This document shows positions 11,977-23,159 of a stretch of DNA of 64,000 bases, piece by piece (positions within the stretch are counted from its first letter, which is position 1; the number at the start of each line of letters is the position of its first letter). The stretch spans positions 38,653,611 through 38,717,610 of the forward strand of contig CM060081.1 of assembly GCA_030533445.1 (NCBI GenBank), written 5' to 3'. A program made the position numbers and the translations under genes. This stretch comes from Cyprinodon diabolis (Eukaryota; Chordata; Actinopteri; Cyprinodontiformes; Cyprinodontidae). The notes beneath the pieces are model-generated. The model searched no databases. It was not told the origin of the DNA and saw only the letters and a list, made by a program, of their open reading frames with translations.

Positions 11977-14616
11977 TATTAAAAATAAAACACATGAGCA
12001 GCATATATCCGAATATTTATCATTAAAAAAAAACTTTAATCTGTTATAACCTAAACTAATTCTATGAAGCTGATCAAGACTAAATAATAAAATAAAAAGA
12101 CAGAAAAACAATATTCTAATATTCAAATAAAGAAAATGAGAAGTTATCAGTGTACAGTCAAACAAACGTAAGGAAGTAACAAAAAGACCAAGGATTCACT
12201 GATACACAAATACCGCACAACATTTTGGCTAATATTGACACCCAGTACAAGACTTTGTTAGATTAAGTATTTTAACCAGCAGAATGTTAATTTATACCAG
12301 ACTAGCGATTTGTCTACTAAATGTAATTCTTATTTTAGAAGCAATATTATGAAACTTAAAATTTAAATCTTGTTGATTGTCAAGTTAATACAGCTAGCGC
12401 TCCCCTTTTCTCCAAATAACAGCCGTTGAATATTTATGAAATTAATATTTAACAAACATGTACCTTTGTTTTCATGATAAAACAAGGTCAGTCTCCTGAT
12501 AGCTTCAAGATTTATTTTGCTAAGAACTGCCAAGACCATTCTTATAATACTAGACAAGCTTTGTCTTTTCATTTACAATTAGGTATTAAAACCCAAGTGC
12601 AATTTTCTTTTTGGCCTCGAGGTGCAAACTATGGAATAAATATAGAAAATATTTTGAATCATCAGAGATACATGGCAGAAAGTCTTTGAAAAAAAATACT
12701 GTTATCCAAAAAAGACAGCGGTGTATGTTTTTTTTTTTTTTTTTACAAATATTGACTTCCTGAAATCTGAAAAATAAAATGTAAACATTTTTTATTGTAC
12801 ATGTCTGTTTTCTCTCTCAAGTGAAATGTCTTTCATATTGTGAGCTGCCTGAAGTTTTTTTTTTCTAGGGGTGTGGCGTTTGGTATAAGCCCTATGTGGT
12901 TTCTGTGACGCTTTTATTGATGTATTCTCAGTTTCTAGTTTGATTTGTGAAAATAAATAGATAATAAATAAATAATAAAATAATAATCTTCCAAAACTAC
13001 ATGAGCATGTCAAATCAAAGACAGAGGTCGTAAAATAAAACTGGAATAAAAGATTTATATCAATTTTCTTTGTCGTGTAAAGTTATACTATGTACATATA
13101 CCATATACTACTCCACATTTTGCATGAGAGACTAGGCTTGATCACTGCATTCACATGTCAAGGATAGTTAGCTTCCCATTAATACCTAAAAAGACAGACA
13201 CCTCAAACTTTGTCATACTCCTGAAGCTAGTTTATCATCACAAACAGAGCAGCATTTTATAAACATAGCACTGCAGACACGGATGAGCAAACTGTGAGTC
13301 ATACTTCAATAAATGATTAGAGACATATTTCAAGACTCTGAGTACAACGATAAAGTTTTAAAGAATTTGTCATATGCTTATGGAAAATATGTAAACACCC
13401 TCAGGGGCAGAATTAGCTTTGCGTGACATTACTGCGTATAATCAAGCAATGTATTTTAGAGAAAATTATGTCCTTCATTACAGAGACACTATCACCAACC
13501 ACCCACAGAGATAGTGCCTGAGTCTGAAGATGAATGAGTGCAGAGAGTGCATGACTGGACAGGAAAGATAAGGTGTTAATCATCCTTATCCTTTATATTC
13601 AACACTCAATGCTAAGATTATTATAAAAAATATTTCTGATATTTCTACAATGCTAACCCAAATTGTTTTTATAAACTAATGGAAAACTGATTAACTCATT
13701 TAGAAAAATGCGTAGAATCTCTAATTTTTTGTTTGTTTGTCTGCACGTCGAGCTCATTCTCACTAAAACAGAGAAGCACAGAACTGCCAGAGGTAATTAG
13801 GGATGACATAATGTTTATGTAACCCCCAAGCCTCACAGCCCAGAAACAATTATTGGCTCCTGGTCCCCATGACCCCAGTCCTGTAAGTTTTTAGCTTTGC
13901 AAAGCTGCGATCCTGTCCAAAGAGTTAGCACAGTAAAGGGTGATGGGGGAGGTGGCAACACTGAGTGGGGGCGAGCAAGAGTTGAGTTCTTTTCACAGCT
14001 CGCTCTGACGGGAACTATTGCTGTCTAATACGAAGTGACGGGCACTTCAGTGGAGAGGGCGCAGAGTCCCCCAATTTCCGCCAGGTCCCCTCAGCAGGAG
14101 CAGCAGAGAAGCCAAGGGTTGGGGTGGCAGACTTATTGTGGCCCAGTGAGCTGGAGTGGGGCATGGGGCCTCATTACAACGCTTAACTGCACTCACAGGC
14201 CCTCATTAACCCACCACACCAGTGACTCAAATCAAAACAGACAATAAAAAGAGGGTCAGTGCATGAATGAAAGGTTCCATTTGAGCCGCAGCATTGTAAC
14301 CAACTACGTTATGGCATTTTTAAACATCCAGCCTTTAATAAACATTGACTTTTACAACAATGAAGAAAATGTGGAACTTTCATTTCCAATAAATGTCCTT
14401 AAATCAAATAAAATGTCAAAACAGTTTATTTAGAATTATATTTTTTAACCATAGCAATGTTTCTGTTATTTTAATTGTATTAGAATATTAATACTAAAAT
14501 AAAAAACTATATTAAACTAGATAAAGCCAGGTCAAATTAATTCAGATCACTGCACATTTAGCAAAAAGAGACTAGCGAAGGTGCCTGTGGAAAGACAATA
14601 GATATACTGAAAGTAC

Positions 14617-14990
14617 ACTCAATAATTGTCACTTTATTAAGTACACATAAGAAATACTTGCTCACACCAATAGTGATCAGCGAATCAGATGGTAGTAATT
14701 CCAAGTACTTGGGGAACCTGGAGAGGGTGAAGGTTACTTGCTAAATGTCATTAGGTAAACGCTAATTCCCTGGGATTTACATCCAAAGACATCTCCTAGT
14801 TGGACAAGGAGTGGTCTTAGTAACAGGTTAGGGCATATTGATACTGATGTAGCACAATTTATACTCTTAGTACAACAGAGTACTGTTTTAATCACCCTAC
14901 CTGAACCCTTTCCATTAACATTTACGCATGGGGAACCCAGTTAAGGCAAGGTGCACCAAGTGTGTAGATGGTAAACTGTTAAATCCTTAA
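14617..14990 (+). mobile_element. Decayed, internally deleted copy of the DD36E Tc1-like family
   Basis: The left part resembles the left end of the 2372-3516 element: CACTC...CACTTTATTAAGTACAC, then GAATCAGATGGTAGTAATTC against CCAATCACATGGCGGCAACTC. Further on, CTTAGTACAACAGAGTACTG and CACCCTACCTGA align with the region around 3066-3110 of the intact copy. The middle of the transposase region is missing, and no right inverted repeat is clear. Confidence 0.55.
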
Positions 14991-15051
14991 CCAAAGATAA
15001 AGATAAAAGATGCAGGAAACAGAATCCAATCAAATTAACATGTGTACAGTC

Positions 15052-15802
15052 AGGCCGTTTCTCAATTCACAAGAATGTGAGTACAGACTCGTGTCATCGT
15101 CAAGTATGTTCTTGAGAAGAACACATTAAAGTATGGACTTGGGGAGAAAGGGACCATGCAGCATAAATATGGGTAAATTGGAACACCTCCTGTTATTAAT
15201 GGTCTCTAGATAATAATAAATTCTTACTTTCATTTATTGGGGGAATATAATGAACACAGTCAGATAAACACAAATCAAATAGACATTTTGCCAAATAAAA
15301 CAAAAAAATCTGTACTTCACACTATGCCGAGAGGGGGCCTCTGCAGACAGGCTGGGATTAGACCTGGCTGCTGTTACCCTCGGAGGGCCGCTTGTTGCCG
15401 CGGTCTTCTCAACCTTATTTTTTTTAAATTATGCATTAAATTGGTAAAAGGGCCATATAGTGACGCTTAAAAGTATAATGTTATCGCCTCATATGATCTT
15501 AAAACGTACTTTTAGTGAACAACAGCAACAGAAGAGAGAACATTTAACTTAATACTCTGAGCTCTTAGAGCGCTCCATTGGAAGCTGGTGCATGCTGGGA
15601 CAGCTGTCAATCTTGGGAACTAACAAGTCTGCTCTGATGCATACTCGGTAAATAGAGTGGGGCGAGAAAAACATCAGGGGATTTGTCCGTTCTCGGTCTG
15701 CTGTTCTTGTGAATTGGAACAGTACTAGGGCTGAGGCTGATGAAGTTTCACAAGTACACAAGCACATGAGAATGCACAAGTACACATATTAAGAAACGGC
15801 CT
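15052..15802. mobile_element. Nonautonomous DNA transposon with AGGCCGTTTCT inverted ends
   Basis: The left end AGGCCGTTTCTCAAT (15052) is mirrored by the right end TTAAGAAACGGCCT (15802), and subterminal sequence on both sides contains reverse-complementary CACAAGTAC/GTGAGTAC-like blocks. The 751 bp interior has no recognisable transposase. AGTC occurs on both flanks, a weak candidate target duplication. Superfamily is not assigned. Confidence 0.55.
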
Positions 15803-15827
15803 TAGTCTGCATTGGAATGGACAAGGG

Positions 15828-16176
15828 GCTGTACAGGGGAGTGGTATGTAGCACTGTTTCCTTGAAGCTAGAAGGTTCTGGGTTCGATTCCTGGCCCGGG
15901 GTTTTTTCCTGTATGGAGTTTACATGTTCCCCATACATGCATGAGCTCTCTCTGGTACTCTGGCTTCTTCTCAAAGTCCAAAAACATGACTGTTAGGTTA
16001 ACTGGCATCAATAAATTGCCTTAGGTGAGTGTGTATGGTTGCATATCTATTTGTTGCCTTGTGAATGACTGGTGACCTATACAGTTTGACCCTGCCTTTC
16101 GCCTGTAGACTGTCGGAGATTGGCATCGCACCCACCTCGACCCGAGGGAATAAGGGGAAGAAAATGGATGGATGGC
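15828..16176 (+). mobile_element. tRNA-like-headed retroposon, near full length
   Basis: The 5' part has a box B-like GGTTCGATTCC. The body contains AGTCCAAAAACATGACTGTT and ends with CCTGTAGACTGTCGGAGATT and a (GGAT)n tail. This matches a teleost retroposon with several other copies here (16262-16382, 36846-36905, 38886-39075 on the minus strand, 47603-47762). It has no coding capacity. Confidence 0.65.
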
Positions 16177-16261
16177 ATGGAAAATATCTCTGTTAGGGCA
16201 TGGTGGATGAAGAACAATCAACACTTTTAGGACAGTATTTCACTTCAAGAGCTGGTTATAC

Positions 16262-16382
16262 GTACTGGCGACCTGTCCAGGGTGTACCCCACCTCTCGCC
16301 CGTAGACAGCTGGAGATAGGCACCAGCACCCCTCGCAACCCGCTTGGGGAATAAGCGTGTAAGAAAATGGATGGATTGATGG
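16262..16382 (+). mobile_element. 5'-truncated retroposon copy with 11-bp target duplication
   Basis: Contains CTGGCGACCTGTCCAGGGTG and GACAGCTGGAGATAGGCACC, then ends in an ATGGATGG-type tail. The direct repeat GCTGGTTATAC lies exactly at both edges (16251-16261 and 16383-16393). Truncation at the 5' end, a simple-repeat tail and a variable-length target duplication are signs of LINE-driven retroposition. Confidence 0.8.
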
Positions 16383-16745
16383 GCTGGTTATACTTCCGCA
16401 GCAGTGTGTCGCAGTGAGCTTGTTGCAGGTATGACGCAGACATTTATGATTTATGGTCAATTTTGAAGGGTGGTCTGCGCTATGTTATTCCACGCTGCAA
16501 CGCAAGAGTGACAATCACGAACTAGCTGTGGGTCTAGATACGGCCGAGGCAGTGAGGAAGTGGGGGCAAGTTTGTCCGACAACGGAGGGACAAAAAGAGC
16601 GGGGAGAAAAAGGGTCCCAGCGTTCTCGCACACCTCGCTCTTCTAGCTGGTTCAACTTCACAAGTAGTTTTCCGCAATGGCAGTCATACAAACAAAACAA
16701 GCAGGTAAGGTACCAAAAAGGAGATACGCATAGTGGAGAGCGCAT
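16383..16745 (-). repeat. Core copy of the 46 kb inverted-repeat element family
   Basis: On the minus strand this segment matches 46550-46860 on the plus strand over most of its length. Shared blocks include GCGAGAACGCTGGGACC-type sequence, CCCTCCGTTGTCGGAC, CTTGCCCCCACTTCCTCA, GGCCGTATCTAGACCCACAG and the CACACTGCTG...GTATAACCAG end. The retroposon at 16262-16382 inserted at its edge. No terminal inverted repeat is visible here. Reading frames in it are conserved at the DNA level only weakly, and no known domain is recognised. Confidence 0.65.
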
Positions 16746-17609
16746 GTAGATTTGCTCAATCAGAGGCCTCTTGTCTGCGGTCACCTACAATTTGGGCGAG
16801 GTGCAGCAGAGTGTCTGCGGAAGGTGTGGGAACGTCTCTGTATTCACTTGGACACATATGCAGACGACCTTGTTTCAAAGTATGAATCAGCCTTTAGAAA
16901 CACAAACTAAACACAAATCAAAGTCAGATGGCATCTGTCAGTACATTAGTTTTCTAAGAAGGAAAGCTTTGCACACCATATGATATTTTTCATGAAGATG
17001 CTTAAAAAGAAAATGACAACTGCCATGTTCAATAAAGGATTATACCTTCATCTCTAACAAATATCTTAAGGATTATCTTCTGCATCTTAAAGAGGCTAAC
17101 CCTTTTAACAAAACCACAATTCTGTAAATCTTCATATTAAAAACTGGATTCTTCCTTTTGGAAGTTTTTTTTTTGAGCTATATAATACAAACTCTACAAT
17201 GATATCTTATTATATCTTCCTCCTCAGCAAAAAGCTTGTATGAAGTTGTAGTTACTTAACAGTATCGAGCAGGTAGACAGCAGCAAGCTGCCTCTCTGCT
17301 CTAGAGTCTGAAATACGTAGATGAGGTCACACATTAAAGACAAACAGGCCATCACATTCTGTCTGTCACATCCTCAGTGGTGCTCTGTTTCCCATTTCAT
17401 AGCTCTTAATCTGCATACATCACCATAGAAAAAGAGGAAAGAGGCAGACTTTGCATAACACATAATGTGCTTTTGAAGAAAAAAGTGTGATGAAAATTGT
17501 ACAGGGCATAAGGAACAGGAGACTTACAGAATAGGAGAGGAAAGAAGAAAAGAAGAGAAAACCACATGGCGAATGCAAAGTGCTGAAGAAGACAGATGGA
17601 CCCACTTAC

Positions 17610-17945
17610 CAGCCTGGTTAGTGGTAATGTTTACTGAGGCATACTGAGAAGAGTAGGGGCTCTGATCTGACACCCCGTTGACAGCTTGCACCTCAAACGT
17701 GTACTGCGTGTGGGCCAACAGGTCACTAATGTACACCCGGCTTTCTGTCAGGCCGAGCTGACGAGGTAAAAATTGAACATTGTCCCCGCAGCGGGTGCAC
17801 CCTCCACGACCTCCGCCACAGCTCTTGCAGATGATGTTGAAGACTACGTCCTCACGGCCTCCGGAATCTCGGGGTGGCATCCACTCCAGCATCACAGAGG
17901 TTTCATTCACACTTGAGATCACAGCCTGTGGAGCTGAGGGAACAG
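17610..17945 (-). CDS. ephb2: ephb2-like exon: first fibronectin type III domain
   Basis: This 336 bp exon encodes a full FN3 domain of about 112 residues. The acceptor is a T-rich tract ending TTTTCAG and the donor is GTAAGT, with entry and exit both in phase 1. It opens with the linker VPSAPQAVISSVNETS and carries the FN3 tryptophan in LEWMPPRDSGG. It also has the Eph-specific four-cysteine insert CKSCGGGRGGCTRCGDNV and the motif PRQLGLTE, then ends with SVNITTNQA. Asn-Glu-Thr and Asn-Ile-Thr are potential N-glycosylation sites. The Gly-rich four-Cys loop and the DLLAHTQYTFEVQAVNGV stretch favour EPHB2 over EPHB1, EPHB3 or EPHB4 as I recall them. The frame is intact. Confidence 0.96.
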
Positions 17946-18888
17946 CTGAAAAGCAAGACAGATTTATAGTTTCAGCATTTAGTAATGTAAACGGACAAAT
18001 GTTAAAGCAGGAAAACCCTTTGATGAAATAGTTGCATACAGACGTAAATGTTTAGAATAGCTCTTGTATTCTGGGATTCTGCCAGAAAAAGGGTTTAAAA
18101 AAAAAAAAAAGCATAGCATAGACATGGTTATTAAGTAAAATGAACATTACATATTCATGTGTGTAAAAAAAAAAATCTAAAAAGTGTTGTATACATTTCT
18201 ATTCTGTTGTCTTTGATTGTAGTTCACCAAATTTTGCTCCAATAGCAATTGCCATTAGTAAGGAATATGTTTCGAAATTCTGATAAAATGACAAAATGTT
18301 TCACCTATTTTTCTTCCTTTTATTGCTCCTGATTAATTCCAGAATAGAATTTAATTTCTCCATCTTGAGGCTTGCTTACACTCAAAGTTTGTAAAATTGT
18401 TGGGTGACTTTCAAAACTTATGAGACCCCACACATAAAAAAAAAAAAAAAAAGAAATTGAGGTTAAAACCCTTTTTGTCGTACTCTCTAGCCAGACGATA
18501 AGCCCAACAGACCAACAGGCCAATTTCACCCAGAACAATTAGTAGTCAGATTGAACATCTTGCCTAATCCCTTGAGGTACATACAGTACCTATGGTACGT
18601 AATTAAATAAAAACTCTTAGGGCCGGATCTATCAAAGGTTTGCGTGTATAAAAACGTGAGCTATTTCACTGCGCACGGTAAAAAATGTACAAACTGATCC
18701 ATCAACAGCGTGCTAAAAGGATTTGGTCTTTAAAACGTGCTAAATAGCGCCTCTTATCCATTTAGTACTTTTTCTGCAATGAATATGCAATATGGGGCGT
18801 TTACACGCAAAAGTGCGTCTTGTGGGAGGAGAACATGTAAATATATAAATTTTACTCGCAAAGTGATTTATCAAACCTGAAAGCAATT

Positions 18889-19274
18889 TTGCTAACGGTA
18901 TCTGACTCTACATTTAACACGTTTCAAAAGAAGGTGCAAATGGTCTGTATGTGTAATTGCGCACACATGGCAGCGGTTATTGTCGCAAGAAGGAGACATG
19001 GATTTGAAGCAAGGAGACGCAGAGAACGCATTTTTTCACTCCGTGTGAATATTTTTGGAATGAACGAGGAAACGATCATCAAAACATATCGTTTATCCAG
19101 CATTGCCATTTTGGAGCTGTTGGGGGAACTCCGAATAGATTTGGAGCCAGTCACAAGGAGGACCCACGCAATACCCCGGATATCACAAAACACCTTGCAA
19201 CATTGCACTTTTTTGCATCTGGGATCTCCCAATCTCGTTTTTCAGAAGTGCTGTCCGACGTTCTAAATGCCATG
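18889..19274 (+). pseudogene. Truncated Harbinger nuclease (HARBI1-like) remnant
   Basis: The frame from 18889 includes ARRRHGFEARRRRERIF, MNEETIIKTYRLSSIAILEL and LEPVTRRTHAIP, which resemble the N-terminal helical region of Harbinger nucleases. A frame change near 19185 leads into LATLHFFASGISQSRFSEVL, resembling the conserved helix-turn-helix-like stretch, with the usual intervening residues missing. Nothing resembling the DDE catalytic core follows, so it is not functional. Confidence 0.75.
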
Positions 19275-19513
19275 TCGCCCTGACGCCCTACCGGAGAACC
19301 CCGATCTCTGCGCCTGTGGAGCAACATGCCAATGCTGCGGGGATGCGTACGCGCAGTCATCTCATCCACAGTCCCATTGTGAGCCATTTGGTATGTGAAT
19401 TTTTCTACTGGCCAATACAAAACAGCTGGGGGTTTTTTTGTTTGTTTTTTTTACTGCAGTGAAGTAGAAATTCAGCCACATACTGTACCACCTTAGGGAA
19501 TAAAGGTTGCCAA

Positions 19514-19640
<127 letters not shown>

Positions 19641-20930
19641 ATTTTTTTTTTTTTGGAGGGGGTGGGGGTGTCACTGTAAGATTAAAATTTCTTAATGCAC
19701 TAGTTTGCACAAACTACAAACTACTTTGCCGCAAACCACAAAACGTGCAAAACCATCATTTAAATAGGGTGTCTCCAACAGTTTTGCACCTGCCACCAGT
19801 TACGCAATCGCTCTTGTTAAATCACCCGCACACCATGGTTCAGCCCCTCGCGCAAAATTCCAGTTTGCGAGCGCAAATTACTGCACGCAAAATTGGATCT
19901 TGATAAATCCGGCCCTTAATGTATTATCAAGTTTGTACTTTTCCAGCAACTAACAGGTCTGTGTGCAAATTAGATTTCTGCACTAGTTGGAAACAGCAGG
20001 TTACTGAAGTAAATGCTCAGTTACGGGTAGAAGAATAAAACTGCACTATTTCATAGGTATGGGCACAGGTATGAATTAAGGAAAAATTGGGCATGTTGCG
20101 ATTTACAGTTATGACATCAACTGAAGTTATTTTTATTTCATTTTTGTTAAGCCTACATCTTAGTGAGCCAACTTATTTAAGCTTTGTGATTAAATAAAGG
20201 AGAATGCCACTTAATAGAACTAGTGACTGTGGATGATATTCTATTACTGCACCTCAGACTTTAGAGCATTTCCTGAATATCAGTGAGTAAACAACAGTTA
20301 TTAAAATAAACAGTGACATTTGAATAAGCTCACTTGAGCTCTGAGGTATTTTTAGTACCTAAGGTAAAAGCTCTTGAAATAATTATTTAGTGCTCTCTCA
20401 GGTCTGAATTTTATTCTTATACAGTCTGTTTAATTTAATGGATGCTGGTGTCAGTGTGTATTTGTGTTAGAGAGAAAAAAGGCCCTGAATTTGACTTGTT
20501 TATCGCTGCTCAACTGAGCAGTATTCAGCTGAAGCTAGAAAAGCAAACCACCTTGTAACTAAAAGCTCTTAATGAAATAAATCTGCTGTGTGAAGACATG
20601 GGCTGCGTCCAGGTGGGGTTTTAAATTGTTTTAAATGATATCAATTGTAGGTAAAACAGGTCAGGTCCTGGTTCTGAGCTTTTGTGGAGGCAGATAGATA
20701 CGGGTTAGAAAAAAAATGCCCTTTGGTGCAGATCAAACAAAGCTGGATTATCTCCCTGATAATCTGGGATGGGGAAGTTACAACACTTTTACTGGTATTA
20801 AGTTTTGTATTATTTATGTTTTTCTGGCTTTTCATTTTCTGTTTTTTTTTTTTTTTACTCTTCGTAGAGGCTGCATCAGGCCTGGTGTTTTGTTTAGATG
20901 TGACATCCTCCTATGACACCCTACAGGGTT

Positions 20931-21063
20931 AACCAATATTGGGCGGGGCCAAGTGTATCATCTATAGAGGAGGAATATGGAGTTTTTGGCAGCAGTACAA
21001 CCCAGAGGGCCAAGTGTATTCTTCTTCTATAGATGATACACTCGGCCCTGTCTTTCATTGGTT
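20931..21063. repeat. 37-bp inverted repeat forming a hairpin with 59-base loop
   Basis: The left arm 20931-20967 (AACCAAT...GTGTATCATCTATAG) pairs with the right arm 21027-21063 with roughly eight mismatches. The loop holds a third, direct copy of GGCCAAGTGTAT at 21009. It may be a MITE remnant or local inverted duplication. Confidence 0.7.
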
Positions 21064-21079
21064 GAGGTTGGCTCTTTTT

Positions 21080-21445
21080 TATACATAGCTACTTGCTGAG
21101 CCTTTACTGCAACTTATTGTAAGAGTTCTCTTTTATCCCCTGGTCTTAAAAACCTTCTCAGATCTTATCTGCCTATATGTGTTTCTCTTCATGAAAAGAC
21201 ACTAAAGGAGCTTGAACTGCCATTACCTTTTTAAACTTCTCTTTCCCAAAGAAAGCAATTCTAAAACAGTCCTTCAATGTTCTTTTGAGTTTAAATCTTT
21301 CTCTCAAACCCTGAGTGTGCTGTGGGAAATGACCGTTTACACTGAACTTGGTTCTACTGGAGGTATCTCTTTGTTTAAGTTTTCCTTCCACTGTTACTGC
21401 GTGCTCTTTCAGGAGGAGCAAATGCTGCATGTCAGTGACTTTATA
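21080..21445 (+). mobile_element. Diverged L2-type LINE 3' region
   Basis: CATAGCTACTTGCTGAGCCTTTACTG matches a block also present at 41225-41260. Further on, TTACACTGAACTTGGTTCTACTGG parallels the L2 3' end at 26294 and 34910 (CACACTGAGCCTGGTTCTGCTGG type). It has no coding potential. Confidence 0.55.
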
Positions 21446-21498
21446 ACCAATTTGACTACCTAACTACAACACATTGCATACTTTGGACAAACTGTTCT

Positions 21499-21845
21499 AT
21501 CAGTCAGAGGGGGTCACTTCTCGAACAGCCTCCCAAAAAACATCAGGGAATGTCCCACTTATTGCACATTTAAAAAGCACCTTAAACAGTTTCTTAAAAG
21601 TTCCCAGTCATACACTCACTAATTTTATTGTTGTAATGTCATTTTCTGAACGTGTGTCTATGTGTTTTGACTGAGATTGTATTATGTGATCTTGTGTTGT
21701 TTTGTCTTCCTGCCTCAGGACGACGGATGTAAATTAGCAACTATGCTATAGTCTGGCTCATTTACAATCTGTACAGAAGTATAAGATTGTTCGTTAATGT
21801 TCTCTGTCCTGATTAAATAAATAAATAAATAATAAATAATAACTA
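21499..21845 (+). mobile_element. Non-LTR retrotransposon 3' end with (AAAT)n tail
   Basis: The frame 21499-21621 reads as the end of a LINE ORF2: FSNSLPKNIRECPTYCTFKK, then HLKQFLKSSQSYTH and a stop. Wild-type LINEs of several clades end with a comparable LPxxIRxxxxxxxFKxxLKxxL segment. A 3' untranslated part follows and closes with ATTAAATAAATAAATAAATA. The clade is not resolved. Confidence 0.65.
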
Positions 21846-23159
21846 GGCTCAATTGCAAAGCATAAAGTTGACTTGTAATCTGTCCACATAATTAGAGTTT
21901 TTTTTTCTGTTTATGCGTTGAGAAATAGGTGTTGTGAGTTGGTGCTATTTAAATAAACTGGAAAAGATTGAAATACACTCTCTAACATTCAGGCTGAGTG
22001 GTAATTATTTTTAAAACCAATATTCAATTTATACCAAAAAGTCTCTGTTAAATTTAGGTCTGAATGCCAATTTCTTCGGGGGTACTTCTTCCTGCATTTG
22101 ACTCTATCCACCTACCTAAAAACTCTGATCTACTTCACTATCTCTACTAAACAGAGTTCCTAGAACATGGATGTACTGCCCTGCTACTTTAATGAGCAGC
22201 GATTTACATAAAAGTTACAGCGCAGTAGATCAGTAGATCTAGAATTTAGACCTTTTTATTTAGTTCATATTAGCAATTGTTCAGATTCTCCTTCCTGAGT
22301 CATAGATCTCTGCAGCTCCCCTAGAGCTACCCTGAGTTGCATCACCAGATAATTGCACAATAAAATACAAGTTATAAATTTTAAGAAATTGTGTTTGAAT
22401 ACTTTCTTAAGGCACTATACAGCATGCATTTTAATTTCATTTTAAATCCCCATGTAATAGTATTATCCCCCCCAAAAAATCTGCACAAGTCAATATGATT
22501 TACTATGACCCCATTAATGTTGCTGTTCTAATCTAGTACTTTCTTAAACATTGGACATTTATGGGCAGCTTTAACTGTGTGTCAAGTGTCCATTCATTGT
22601 TCTTATTTGACCCCCAAAACACACGGGGGTGTAAAGTAAATAATTTGCTGAGATTTAAAATAAAGTCATAAAAACCAGTTTAACAAATCCAATTGTAGTT
22701 CACATAAGCACAACTTCTGGACAGTAACTAGTATATGCTCTTGATGGATGATGTGTTGTGCCATTGACAAAGTGAAGGGCATAATTTCTATCTCTACTTA
22801 CACAACCCCCCTACAAGGAGGAGAGAAATTCCTCAAGCTTGTCTGTATAGGCTCTTTGAGTTGACTGCATTCCAGGCATGCAGTGCCTTTTCCCTTGAGG
22901 AGCCCATTTGCACTCTCATTTTCAAAACTGATCTCCACTTTTACAAGTGCTTTCTTAACATTTTCTTTTAACAATTTTCTAATGAAGGGCAGAATGGCCA
23001 CTAAGAGAAACCTATTTATTATTAGATATTATATTATTTGTTTATTCAGACAGTAGAGAGCAAACTTTCCTAATGGTGCTGGATGTCGAGTGGCAGGCCA
23101 AACAAATAAAAAAAGAAAACTGTTTATCTTTTACGGCCATATGCACCTAATTATGGTAG

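Larger units (their letters stand above)
1859..17609 (-). other. Intron between FN3-1 and FN3-2 exons (15,751 bp)
   Basis: This large AT-rich intron holds the DD36E transposon at 2372-3516, a decayed Tc1 3' end near 8770-8910, the poly-G/poly-T tract at 11934-11976, a second DD36E relic at 14617-14990 and a nested repeat cluster at 15052-16745. The stretches 3580-8760, 8915-11930, 11980-14610 and 16750-17600 contain only short simple repeats and unsupported small reading frames. Around 9453-9472 lies a short (TGG)n plus poly-G patch. No RNA gene was seen. Confidence 0.85.

Noticed and set aside
15870..15900. tRNA gene suggested by a box B motif
   Set aside because: No acceptor stem or anticodon arm can be drawn. 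The motif belongs to the head of a retroposon seen in several copies.
16515..16784. Minus-strand 89-codon open frame as a gene
   Set aside because: It lies inside a multicopy repeat that also occurs at 46.6 kb, with frame breaks between copies. There is no recognisable domain.
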